A stretch of 64,000 bases of DNA, taken from assembly GCA_009746045.1 (NCBI GenBank), contig RPFO01000288.1, positions 785,855 through 849,854 of the forward strand. The letters are read 5' to 3'. Each line of letters starts with the position of its first letter. The first letter of the stretch is position 1. The notes under the pieces were generated by a model that did no database searches, was not told where the DNA came from, and worked only from the letters and a program-made list of their open reading frames with translations. A program made the position numbers and the translations under genes. The stretch is from Mesostigma viride (Eukaryota > Streptophyta > Mesostigmatophyceae > Mesostigmatales > Mesostigmataceae). Shown piece after piece: positions 54,364-64,000 of the stretch.

Positions 54364-56650
54364 GGGGACGGGACACCCCCGAATTTTTTGGCGCCAAAAA
54401 ATTCGCGCCGGAACCGAAGGTCACAAATTTCACGTGCACGGTGCGCGCACCCCTTGCGGAAGTGGCCATGGCGACTGCGTTCAGGCGAAACTACCACAAT
54501 AGGGCAAGCGAAATGCAAAAATTTTACTCGAATCTAAAAGACGATGAGTTTATGATGTTAGTATGTGGCGGAAATCAGCTGGTTTACAATATCGCTGTTG
54601 TTTTTTTATGCCATCGGCATGGGGGGTAATCTGAATTTTTTGGTCGCGCGGAATGAAATAGAATTCATGATAGCGGCAGTAAAATCGCGGTTTTGGGGGT
54701 TGTTCTGACCGTGAAGCAGGCATTAATACCGGTAGCATCGAATTCTAAACCCAGCTGGTGGTTTTTGCCAGATTTTCGGCCATTATCGGTAAGTAATTGT
54801 TCAGACCTGCGCAGTGCGTGTCTGACCTGTCCATGGAAGAACGGCTGTTGCATGTTGCGCGCCTGGGCGAGGGATTTACGAGGGCAAGGTACAGATGTGT
54901 CGCGAATGTTATCTGCTATCAGTGCTTTCTTCTATGAGCTCATCGTTCGAAGTTTTTTGCGTTCTTTTTGGGCAGTTTCCGCCAGCTAGCTCGCCGTCGC
55001 TTGCCGTTGTGTTGTCGAATACTGGCAGCTTTAGATTGTTTTCGTTGATGTCGTGATCAGGGCCGCTTAAGTCGCAGCCTATAGCTCGTCGGGAAGGTAT
55101 AAGGCATTTCATAAAACGTGTTGTGGCAAGGATGTTGTGCGTATGGACGCTTCTTGTTGTGTGAGAGTGACGCACCCTCTCTTCGCAGGCCGCAGCGGCA
55201 TCACAGCACTCATGCGCTGAAGGGCCGCCAATTGTTTATTTGCATTTTATCGTGCAGGGATGGAAGTGTTATAGTGATGATGATGTTGGAGATATTGCAT
55301 TTGTGTGACTGCATGTAGATAGCAGGCACCATTGGTTGTTTGAGCTTTCCTTTGTTATGATGATGTGATAAGACTACAATGTGCTGAGCCAACCATGGTT
55401 GACATGCATGACTGCATGCAAGCTATATATACCATGTTCCTACTTGGTTCCTTGCCCTCCATAGTCCCAGTTTGTCATCCATGCTGGGGAGGACAGTTTA
55501 GGAGGTGTTGTTGTGTTGATTAGCTTGGTAGGCATCAACCTTACACTCTAACCTAGGAGAAACATAGGAAATGCTGCTTAGGCATGTTAGGGCTACCATC
55601 GTCAAGGCTATGCACATATTTACAAGGCTGGCCATGCTCGAGGGACGATGAAGACGTATGAGGTGCGTGGCCACCCCTTTGTACTTCATAACATATTCAG
55701 CATGGATTTGGTGCATGTTGGATGGCATATGAAGTGGCATTGTGGTGTTACTAACTTACTGAGTGGTTCTTAGCGCCTTGTCAGGTGGTCATATAGGAAA
55801 CCCATCAACTTGAGTAGTTCTTGTCACAATGACCCCCCACATTGAGCATGCGTTGCCGTCAGCGTGCAAGAGTTAATTATGTGTGCTTTGGTCAGTTTGC
55901 AGATGTCTTTGATGAAGAAGGAGGTGCTAGTGTGGCTAAATGGTTACTCTAATTTCCTTGTAGCGTCTACATGGGTGGCCGTCTTGGAATGGTTGTAACT
56001 TGGGCAGTTCTTGTCAGAATGTCGTCAAACCTTGAACATAGGAGGTACCATATGTGCAGAGGATGGTAGTGTGTGGTTTGGCCAGTTTTCACGTGGCTTG
56101 GATGAATAAAGGGGTGTTAGTGTGGTTAAATACTGGCTAAAACCTCCCTTAGCTTCGTCATTGGTGACAACCTAAGAACGTTAATAACTGGAGCTGTGGT
56201 GGTCAGAATGGCCTGAAATTTTGGGGCTGCATGTCCCCCCCTCTCTAGTATTTGGGAATATATGGTATGGCAACATTTGAAGTGTTTATGATTTGATTTA
56301 TTTTTTTTTCATTAAAAAAGGACCCTTTTTGCGGGAAAATTAATAACTGGTGCATCCATGCTTATGTATTGGTCCCAATTAGGCAGACTTTCTCAAAAGT
56401 GCGGGAACTATGCGGGAATATGTGATTTGGTCCCAATATGTTTGCCCATTGTCCTAGGAAAAATGTGACTAAAATAGCGTCTTTTTCTATTTTTAGCGCG
56501 AAACCGGTGTATGGTGGGGGCTAGTACCACCCCCAAGTGGCTGGAAAATTTTTTTTAAATCATGTTTATGGTCCCCAATCATCATTGGATTTTTAGCACA
56601 TGCATAGGTATGGTTTCCAGAAAAGTGCCCTTTAGGGGTGTCCCCTCCCC
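54364..56650. mobile_element. TTAA-flanked TIR element (piggyBac-like), 2287 bp
   Basis: Terminal inverted repeats are 16 bp with one mismatch: GGGGACGGGACACCCC at the left and GGGGTGTCCCCTCCCC at the right. TTAA is duplicated at 54360-54363 and 56651-56654, and the flanking gamma RT rejoins across it, showing the pre-insertion site. TTAA duplications are the hallmark of the piggyBac superfamily. Frames inside are short (about 98 residues at most) and none resembles a transposase, so it is probably non-autonomous. Superfamily assignment rests on ends only. Confidence 0.78.
55760..56240. repeat. Diverged tandem repeats, about 190-bp unit, inside TTAA element
   Basis: Related sentences recur at 55811 (GTAGTTCTTGTCACAATG), 56001 (GCAGTTCTTGTCAGAATG) and 56187 (GCTGTGGTGGTCAGAATG), followed by GTGCTAGTGTGGCTAAAT-type words. 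The spacing is about 186-190 bp. Confidence 0.55.
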
Positions 56651-56654
56651 TTAA

Positions 56655-58186
56655 GGGAAGGGGTAGCGCAGCCAGGGCGTCGACGGCGAGTGACGCATGG
56701 CTGTGCGAGCGACACCGAGTACGCGCGCCTATGCGTGCGGCTGGCGGAGACCCGGATGACAGAGTACAGCGAGGAGGAGCCACCGGTTACCAACGGCCTG
56801 TTCGGCGTGCCCAAGCGCGATCGAGGGGTGGTGGACCCGTCAGCCCAGCGCCAGCGACTCATCTGCAACATGGTGCAGAGCAACGACAAGTTCCTCACCC
56901 CTGGCAGCTGTTACCTGCCAGATGTGGGGGCGGTGGCAGAGATGGCTGGGGGCGCGCCCAGCTACTCGAGCAAAACGGACCTGGAGACGTACTACTACCG
57001 CTTCTCCGTGCCAACGGAGTGGCGGGAGTGGTTCGCGCTGCCCCCAGTCTGGTCGGACGAGGTCGGCCAGCCCGGGGTGCGCCGCCGGCTCTATCCCAGG
57101 TTCCGTGTTCTGGTGATGGGGTGGTCCCACTCGGTCCTGCTGGCGCAGGTGGCGCACATGCAGACCCTGTTCGGGCCGGGGAAGCTGAACCCCGGGCTGA
57201 GTGTGAGCGTCCCAATGCATCAGCTCGGGGTGCGCACAGTGCGTGAGGGAGGACGGGAGTGGATGGAGTTGGTGGGGGCCGCCGAGCTTGACTGGCAGCT
57301 GCTGCCCGAGGACCCTCCTCGGCCGGCACAGTTGGTCATGATCGACGATCTGGGCACCACACACGCGCGCAGCGCAGCGGAGACGAACGCGCTGCTGGAC
57401 CGCGCATGCACCGAGTGCTACGCGCCAGCTGGCCTGGTGGTGAATGAGAAAAAGGTCGAGCGGGCGCGGGAGGGCCAAGCTGTGGAGATCCTGGGCATCG
57501 AGTTTCACCAAGATGGGAGCTTGTGGCCGTCAGCGAAGCGACTAGCCCTCCTCGTCCATGACACTGAGGCGGTGCTGGCCCGGGGACGAGCAAGCTACCA
57601 TGAGCTGGCCTCACTACTGGGACGCTGGGTATGGATCCAACTGCTTCGCAGGAGTCTGCTAAGCACCTGGTTCCACGCCTACAGGATGCTCCACCAAGTG
57701 CTGGCCCTCCGCAAGGGAGGACGCTTCCAACTCTGGGCAAGTGTGCGCCGAGAGCTCTGGGCGGCTGTCTGCCTGGCTCCCCTGGTGCATGCGCAGCGCA
57801 ACCAGCCGCTGGACACCACCGTCGTGGCCAGTGACGCGTCAAGCCGGGGCTCCGGTGTGGTGTACGCCCGTCTGGCAGAGGCAGACGTGAAGGCTTTGTC
57901 CAACTGCCGTGAGATGAAGGGGTGGAAGACTCTGTGTGTCGGGTCGGAAAAGCTCGGTGTGGAGCGAACGGGGGCGAGGGAACATCGGGCGGTGGCGACC
58001 GCCCGCTGGCGTGTGGCGGTGAAACACCGGTGGAGGGACGCGGGGGCGCACATCAATGAGAAAGAGGCGCGCGCAGCCGTGAAGAGCCTGGAGTGGGGGC
58101 TGCGCACGCGGGCGCAGTGGGGGCGACGGCACGTACGGCTGGTGGATAGCACCGCCGTTCTGGGCGCACTGGTGAAGGGGCGGTCA
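56655..58186 (+). mobile_element. Gamma RT/RNase H fragment (56-58 kb)
   Basis: One open frame covers RT (KTDLETYYYRF near 56975, VMGWSHSV near 57115, MIDDL near 57340) and RNase H (ASDASSRGSGVVYARL near 57830, INEKEARAAV near 58055, VDSTAVLGALVKGRS at the end). It is near-identical to the other gamma RTs. It is interrupted at 58186 by the first bases of another gamma copy, with no target duplication. Confidence 0.88.
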
Positions 58187-58208
58187 TGGTTGATCTTACG
58201 ATCTGGAT
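58187..58208 (+). repeat. First 22 bases of gamma A1 (copy at window end)
   Basis: TGGTTGATCTTACGATCTGG plus two bases, the outer end of a gamma A repeat. The repeat resumes at 61116 (TCCCTGATTTGCGAC) after beta copy 1. Confidence 0.85.
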
Positions 58209-58938
58209 TGGTTGATCTCCCTCGATCTGGATTCCCTGATTTGTCGGGGCGGAGGGAGCGAAGGAGGCGAGGGACGCCGCTGGGTGACAGCACATATAAA
58301 AAATAAATAGAGCATTTAATATTTTATAATAGGCCCTGGTCTTTTATAAGGGGCAGTAGTCACAATGTATAAGGGCCCTGGAATTTAATAAGGGGCGCCA
58401 GTGTGGAGGTACGAGATCTGCCCTCTAATAGGGTGTAAGTCCGTACAAGTAACTTGTAAACTGGTTCTAAGTACTTGGAACTACATCCAAGTACTTCACT
58501 TGGCCTACAGGGTAGTACAGTCTACTTCAAACTACTTCAAACTAGTTCATTCTAGTTCAAACCAGTGCTGACGTGCTTCGGCGTAGCATTGGACGCTCAG
58601 GAGGTGAACGGACCTACTGGGGTGTAGTAGACCAAGACGAAACGTAGTACAATGTCAAAAGAATTAGTAGGGATGGGTTCCTTGTAGTGCAACTGGCCAA
58701 GGGTGCTTTTGGCGCCAAAACCAGGTGTACCGGACTTGCATCCGCCACAGTGGGCAAGTACGCTGCCACTTCGCATGGTGTACGAATATTGTATGGGTCA
58801 CGGAATTGTGTTTCGACCCGAATTAGAAGGACCTGGGCCGCCGCCGGCCCAAGTCTGAGAAAAAGTGCTGGCATATAACCAGCCGAGGTGTGCCTGTGCT
58901 GGTATTCGTTTTTAATTTTGTAAAAAATAATGTCTGGA

Positions 58939-58944
<6 letters not shown>

Positions 58945-58978
<34 letters not shown>
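58945..58978 (+). repeat. Internal poly(A) run, 34 bases
   Basis: It follows a 29-base fragment of the beta B repeat (TTGTAAAAAATAATGTCTGG AGCCCTC) placed directly after A1. The run lies about 15 bases after AATAAT, the spacing of a real polyadenylation site. The same place in beta copy 2 has other sequence. Confidence 0.9.
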
Positions 58979-58979
<1 letters not shown>

Positions 58980-59910
58980 CAGTGTAAAAAATATAGTAGG
59001 CTGCAATGCCGGCTGCCCAAGATCTGAATGCGGCATCATTAGCTATCTTTGGCTCTCGGGGCTTTGCGGGCAGGGCATACCGCGTCACAGCCCGATGGCT
59101 TTGAAGGAGCGGGTCGGCTGGTCCATTACGTGATGGTAACGTGAACAAGAATATGTGGAGCCGAATTTTATGGGGAAAACCGGTGGCTAGAGGAGCGCTG
59201 GGTGTGGCTCCCTGGATTTTATTTCTCGAGGGCTTACGTGGTGGTAGGGCGGCTCGGCGGCCTTGGGCCAGTGGTGGCCGGTTGGGGGAGGTGCCTTTCT
59301 TGACGGCTTTGGGGAGCTAAGGGCTGTGGTGTTTTGGAACTGGGGGGAGGCAAAATGAGCGGCCTACGTAAAAAGACTTTTGGGCGCTGCCAGGCTAGTA
59401 CCCTGAGAGCTTTGGGATGACATCTGTAATGGCATCCATGAGGTGGGCAGGCAATGGGGGGAGCCTGGTGAGACCGGCTGGTTTTGACGGTTGTGAGGGC
59501 TAAGAGCAGGGGCGCTTGCTCAAGATAGCCTAAGTGACCGGCTAGCTGTCCTGAGAATGGAATGGAGATTACACTTTGCTATGTATGCCGCCGGCAGCCC
59601 TCTAGGGCGAGTACCTGGGGATGCTTGCACCCCGGGTTACGCCCTGCAAACAGAGGGCTGTGACCGTAGCGGCAGCTTGTGGCATGTGACTTTTGGCGAG
59701 TCGCTGGGCCATAGCACTGGATCGTGACAGTTATGGCATGAGGAGCGCGAGGAGGATGGTGTAGGGTGGAAGTTGGCAGACGTGCCAGCTATTTTCGCTG
59801 GACGAGGAGGGGGGAAAAGTGTGGGGGATTGATTGACCGTACCTTTGGTTGGACGATGTTCTCTCCTATCCAAGGGGGATCAAGGCATTGTTTGAGACTT
59901 CGCTAGTGGG
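58979..59910 (+). other. Interior of beta copy 1, non-coding
   Basis: Matches beta copy 2 in reverse orientation (40110-41015) with scattered differences. No gene is seen. Confidence 0.7.
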
Positions 59911-59917
59911 GCGCACT

Positions 59918-60000
59918 CCAGCAGACAAGCTGGGGCCCCACTGTTGGTGACAGGCTTCCCCGCGACCAGTAAGTGAGGGGCACTCTAGCAGGCATGCTAG
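59918..60000 (+). promoter_or_regulatory. Two conserved 3' stem-loops, beta copy 1
   Basis: 59918-59933 is CCAGC-AGACAA-GCTGG and 59985-60000 is CTAGCA-GGCA-TGCTAG. Both are preceded by GGCGCACT or GGGGCACT. B1 begins 57 bases after the second. Confidence 0.72.
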
Positions 60001-60056
60001 GCCTTCACTATGGGTGACGGGTCCTCCACGGCCAGAATGGCCAGGCTGGGGGAAGC

Positions 60057-61115
60057 GGGGAGTGAGATGGCAGCATCAGCTGGCTGGGGGGGCCTGCAGA
60101 TGCTTTATTCACCAATTATGCGACTTTGGTCCAAGAGTCTCTTGTGCGTAAACGTATTTTGTAAAAAATAATGTCTGGAGCCCTCAGTAATGGAGTGAAC
60201 GAGTTGAGACATGCATAGGGATGGTTGATCTCCCTCGATCTTGATTCCCTGATTTGTCGGGGCGGAGGGAGCGAAGGAGGCGAGGGACGCCGCTGGGTGA
60301 CAGCACATATAAAAAATAAATAGAGCATTTAATATTTTATAATAGGCCCTGGTCTTTTATAAGGGGCAGTAGTCACAATGTATAAGGGCCCTGGAATTTA
60401 ATAAGGGGCGCCAGTGTGGAGGTACGAGATCTGCCCTCTAATAGGGTGTAAGTCCGTACAAGTAACTTGTAAACTGGTTCTAAGTACTTGGAACTACATC
60501 CAAGTACTTCACTTGGCCTACAGGGTAGTACAGTCTACTTCAAACTACTTCAAACTAGTTCATTCTAGTTCAAACCAGTGCTGACGTGCTTCGGCGTAGC
60601 ACTGGACGCTCAGGAGGTGAACGGACCTACTGGGGTGTAGTAGACCAAGACTAAACGTACTACAATGTCAAAAGAATTAGTAGGGATGGGTTCCTTGTAG
60701 TACAACTGGCCAAGGGTGCTTTTGGCGCCAAAACCAGGTGTACCGGACTTGCATCCGCCACAGTGGGCAAGTACGCTGCCACTTCGCATGGTGTACGAAT
60801 ATTGTATGGGTCACGGAATTGTGTTTCGACCCGAATTAGAAGGACCTGGGCCGCCGCCGGCCCAAGTCTGAGAAAAAGTGCTGGCATATAACCAGCCGAG
60901 GTGTGCCTGTGCTGGTATTCGTTTTTATTAGCCCACCCAACCCACCCTGAGGGGAGTGAGATGGCAGCATCAGCTGGCTGGGGGGGCCTGCAGATGCTTT
61001 ATTCACCAATTATGCGACTTTGGTCCAAGAGTCTCTTGTGCGTAAACGTATTTTGTAAAAAATAATGTCTGGAGCCCTCAATGATGGAGTGAACGAGTTG
61101 AGACATGCACAGGGA
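60057..61115 (+). repeat. Beta copy 1 terminal block B1-A2-B2
   Basis: B repeats begin GGGGAGTGAGATGGCAGC and end GCATAGGGA or GCACAGGGA. A2 begins TGGTTGATCTCCCTCGATC. The B1/A2 border is at 60221/60222. Confidence 0.9.
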
Positions 61116-61569
61116 TCCCTGATTTGCGACTAAGGGGAGCGGAGTGCGAGTCGGTGCCGCTGCCTCATGGCTGATCTGCGAGAAATGCTCCTAGAAAGGG
61201 TGAAAGTCCCTGCAAATGACCTCTGGACTGTTTCCAAGTACTTGGATGTAGTTCAAAGTACTTCATTGGTACTACAGGGTAGTACAATCTCCTTCAAACT
61301 AGTTCAAACTAGCTCAGGCTAGTAAAGATTCGTTCAGGTGTAGCACAACCTGCCTAGGAGGTGGTATGACCACCTGGGTTGAAGTAGACAATGACTAAAC
61401 GTAGTACAATGTCGAAAGAATCAGTACAAGTGGGTTCTTTGTAGTACAACTGGTCAGTGGCACCTGGGCGCCGCGCCAGTACTGTACCGGACTTGCATTC
61501 GTCACCGTGCGCATGCAATGCAGCCAATTTATTGAGGAAGACATGGCGGCGCATGCTTTATCAGTTTTC
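61116..61569 (+). repeat. Gamma A1 repeat, main part (right-edge copy)
   Basis: Runs TCCCTGATTTGCGAC ... CATGCTTTATCAGTTTTC, matching 19625-20100 in reverse. Confidence 0.88.
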
Positions 61570-61659
61570 AAATTCGTTTTTCGGTTTTCTAAGCCATCTT
61601 TTGGCCGTTTTACCTCGGAATAGGTCCGTATTAAAGCTAACGACTTCCTCTTTACGGAT

Positions 61660-63398
61660 ATGATGGCTAGCGGGGATGAAAACGCTAGCGAGACGGGGGA
61701 TTTACCGCGCGGATTTGCGAGTCGTGTGGAGGAAATCTATGTGAACCATGGCAGGAACGCCTCAGCTGTCGCCTATTTTATAGCGGCAGAACTCGGCTCT
61801 GAATACCCTAAAATATTGTTGCGTAGCTCGGAAAACAAGTTACGAAGTTTGGCAGAAAAGCTTCGGATCTTTGGGTTTGAAATCAATGGGTATGACACTC
61901 GTGAGGAGCTGGCGCAAAATATTTCAGCCAAGGTGGCGAAAATGTTAGCACAAGGTACAACAGGCATTACAAACGATGAGGAACCGAACGGGGACTCCTC
62001 AGAGGAGGACACTGATGTCGGGGAAGCTTTGGCGGGGCCAAAGAGGAGCAGGCGCAGGGATTTCGCCCCCCAGGTGCTAGCACAGTTGCTGGCGCACCAG
62101 GTGCCGTTTTTCCCGCCGTTTTTGGTCATATGGCGCCTGTCGTCGGAGGGGATGGCAGGAAACAGCTTGCAAATGCAGGGAGGAGCTTGGCAAACGCGGC
62201 TGGCGCTAGTTTTGGGGGAGGCGAGGGGGTGTCTGCAGTGCCACGCTCAGGCACTTTAAAAGCGGGCGCGCGCGGGGGAGGCAAGGAGGAGAAAGCAGGT
62301 CTCCCGCGCAGTGCCAAGGGGGACGGGGCGGCCGGAATGGGACTGAGCCCCGAAATGATGGCGCAGATGAATGCCCTCATGGGGGGCTTCCAACAGCTGG
62401 GGATTGGCGGCGCCCAGGGGTTGGGAGCCGCAGTACGGGTGCCAGCACCCAGCGTGCAGGAAGGGGCGCATGGGGGGGGCGGGGGCAGCAGGGCCCAGCC
62501 CTGCCGGGTGGACAAGCGGGCCCCATGGGTACCCGGGCACACCGACAGGCGTGGAAAGAACGCAGGGCCCAGCGTACGCTTACCCAGGGCAGATGGGTGC
62601 AGCCTGGCCTCAGCCCTACCCACCAGCGGGTACCGCGTACGGTACCTGGGTGCCAGCGGCTGGAACCCCGTACCACATGGCGTTCGCAGCAGCCCAAGGT
62701 GGGCAGAGGAAACGGGAGAGCAAGCGGTCCAAGTGCCGGAGTGCGGGCATCGGCACTGCCGGTGCACGTCCAGCGACAGCACGAGCAGCGACTCGGAGGG
62801 GAGCGGGCGAGGGCGCGCGGGTGGCCGGGGCACAGGTGGGAGGTTGACCGACCTGCCAGTTACCCGCGGGGTCAACCTGCTCGAGTACCTGCCGGCGGGG
62901 CGGGCGCTCAGCGTGGTGTGGGACGTGGAAGACCACAAGTACCACCAGCGCACGGCCCCCAAGCACATGGAGACCGCCATACAGGGCCACAACGGCAACA
63001 TGGTGGCCTGGCTGAACGTGCAAAGGGCCCCCGTGCTGCGCCAGCAGAAGGAGGGGACGGGACTTGGGTGGGCATCCAAGGAGAGGATGGAGCTGGCCCA
63101 GAACCTGTGCCACGTCTGGGATACGCTCAACAAGGAGCTCAGTCCCAACGTGTGCAGCGAGCTGGCGGGCGTGGAGTACCTGGCGCTCTGCGTGGAGGCT
63201 CTCCTGCTGGTGGAGACCAGCGGGTCTTGGAACGCGTCCGGGTACATGCTGCCCTACCGGCCGGCAGGGGGTGTCCGCACGCGGGCGGCTCGACGAGCGC
63301 TGCGGGCACACAAGAAGGAGCGCGATGCGTTGGCGTCGGCGCGAGGAAAGGAGGACAAGGCGGAGGGAGGAGTGGCGGGCTCTTCCCAGAAGAAGTGA
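61660..63398 (+). CDS. Gamma gag-like region, right-edge copy
   Basis: Starts MMASGDENASETGDLPRGFA about 90 bases after A1. The N-terminal domain has VAYFIAAELGSEYPKIL, LRSLAEKLRIFGFEI and ELAQNISAKVAKML, the same pattern as the other Gags. A Gly/Pro-rich middle follows, then PECGHRHCRC with Ser/Asp-rich sequence and a C-terminal domain with WASKERMELAQNLCHVWDTL, CSELAGVEYLALCVEALLLV, ending VAGSSQKK at 63398. It is open in more than one frame. It is about as different from gamma copy 1 Gag as a separate subfamily would be. Confidence 0.72.
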
Positions 63399-64000
63399 GA
63401 GGGCGAGGTGTATTCCCCCTCCCAGAGGTGGCCATCAAGCCCCTCGACCGCGCGCGCCTACGGTCCCGACGTAGGTATCAGCGGGCCATGCGGCGGCGGG
63501 CCCTGCTCCTGCGCAGCGCGCGAATCGTGGATGGCCTCAACTGGTTGTGGAGGGGAGCACAGGAACCGCCTGAAACGGGTCCTGTCGGTGGCATGCGGAT
63601 GGCTTTGCCCGCACCTGTTGCCCAGGAGCCCGCGGGTTGCGGTACCAGCGGGGTGTCCTTAGTGACCCCCTGCACTGCGGCCCAGCAGGCGGCCCTACAA
63701 GGGCTGGAGATTGCCGCCCAGGTCCATGAGCGCCGGCTGAGAGCCGTAGCGGCAGAGGACCTGGTGCATGACGTTGAGTCTGGGCCCTATGGGCCCGACG
63801 GGCAATATGAAATAATTGCCCCGGAGAGACTTGCGCTGCCCGCGGGCGGAGTGGCGGGCAGCGTGCCGCTGATGGACTGCCTCCCCCCCAGTGGAGGGAG
63901 GTATATGGCAATATAAAAAATATTTTGAGGGAAGAGGCAGCGCAGCCAGGGCGTCGACGGCGAGTAACGCATGGCTGTGCGAGCGACACGGAGTACGCGC
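63399..64000 (+). CDS. Gamma pol start, right-edge copy
   Basis: Begins with the conserved RGVFPLPEVAIKPLDRARLR at the gag/pol border, then LVTPCTAAQQAALQGLEIAA and the pre-RT region with GPYGPDGQYEIIAPERLALP. From about 63665 it is almost base-for-base the same as gamma copy 1. It continues past the window. Confidence 0.8.

Larger units (their letters stand above)
58209..61115 (+). mobile_element. Beta YR-type element copy 1, structurally complete and non-coding
   Basis: 2907 bp with A1 (58209-58914), interior, two stem-loops, B1 (60057-60221), A2 (60222-60927), linker (60928-60950) and B2 (60951-61115). A1 and A2 are both 706 bp and B1 and B2 both 165 bp. No frame resembles Gag, RT or recombinase. 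It sits 22 bp inside the gamma A1 repeat with no target duplication. Ends, repeat plan and hairpins are those of the coding families, so it is a non-autonomous element probably moved in trans. Confidence 0.9.
61116..64000 (+). mobile_element. Gamma YR retrotransposon, copy at right window edge
   Basis: Contains the rest of A1 (61116-61569), a leader, the gag region and the start of pol, running off the window. With 58187-58208 it forms one copy interrupted by beta copy 1. Its A1 and pol match gamma copy 1 closely, but its gag is clearly different. It looks broken a few times. Confidence 0.87.

Noticed and set aside
58945-58978. Poly(A) run as the tail of a LINE or processed pseudogene
   Set aside because: It lies inside the two-ended beta element directly after a beta B-repeat fragment, with no LINE sequence or target duplication around it.

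Overview
The window is eukaryotic and is almost entirely a nest of transposable elements. I can defend no intact host gene, rRNA gene or working tRNA gene. Chromodomain-bearing Ty3/gypsy elements, a Ty1/copia fragment, spliceosome-type SR-rich Gag proteins, AATAAA sites and GC-rich coding in the tyrosine-recombinase (YR) elements all point to a eukaryote. A primer site resembling a plant-type initiator tRNA-Met end makes an alga a reasonable guess, but the species cannot be fixed from sequence alone.

The dominant theme is YR retrotransposons of the DIRS/PAT/Ngaro type. I separate three families by their terminal repeats. Alpha has three copies (339-5574 minus, 9362-15721 plus, 23551-29735 minus). 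It encodes an SR-rich Gag-like protein and a Pol with reverse transcriptase (RT), RNase H, a 2A-like peptide and a YR. Gamma is a related autonomous family seen as several pieces (1-338, 5575-9361 with 15722-15938, 19432-22273, 22495-22948, 42185-44228, 54342-58186, and 58187 to the window end). Beta is a short family without coding capacity (39074-42184, 58209-61115, and solo or partial pieces at 21067-21960 and 22274-22494). Alpha copy 2 and beta copy 1 show the complete split-direct-repeat plan A1 - interior - B1-A2-B2, with no target-site duplication. All three families share end sequences and a covarying stem-loop just upstream of B1. That shared stem-loop is my main candidate for an undescribed system: a common 3' RNA signal by which the coding families could also mobilise the non-coding one.

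Layout: 1-15938 is a gamma element (minus) with alpha copies 1 and 2 inside it, set into a copia element whose RT/RNase H tail survives at 15939-17008. At 17-19.4 kb there is sequence with no recognised gene and then a broken minus-strand gene of unknown function. At 19.4-22.9 kb there are gamma and beta pieces. At 23351-37982 there is a gypsy-related element (L1, minus) with CTATA target duplications; alpha copy 3 sits in its 3' LTR and a CACTA-like MITE in its 5' LTR. A 184-bp tandem array follows (38.1-38.9 kb), then beta copy 2, then a gamma RT fragment carrying a solo alpha A repeat. At 44549-54015 there is a chromovirus (L2, minus) with 780-bp LTRs, GCAAC target duplications and an extra ORF downstream of pol. 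At 54364-56650 a TTAA-flanked element sits inside another gamma RT fragment. That gamma fragment is then interrupted by a gamma copy starting at 58187, whose first repeat is in turn interrupted by beta copy 1.

The near-identity of the alpha copies and of each LTR pair indicates recent activity. All virus-like and LTR-type elements are described here only as fossils.
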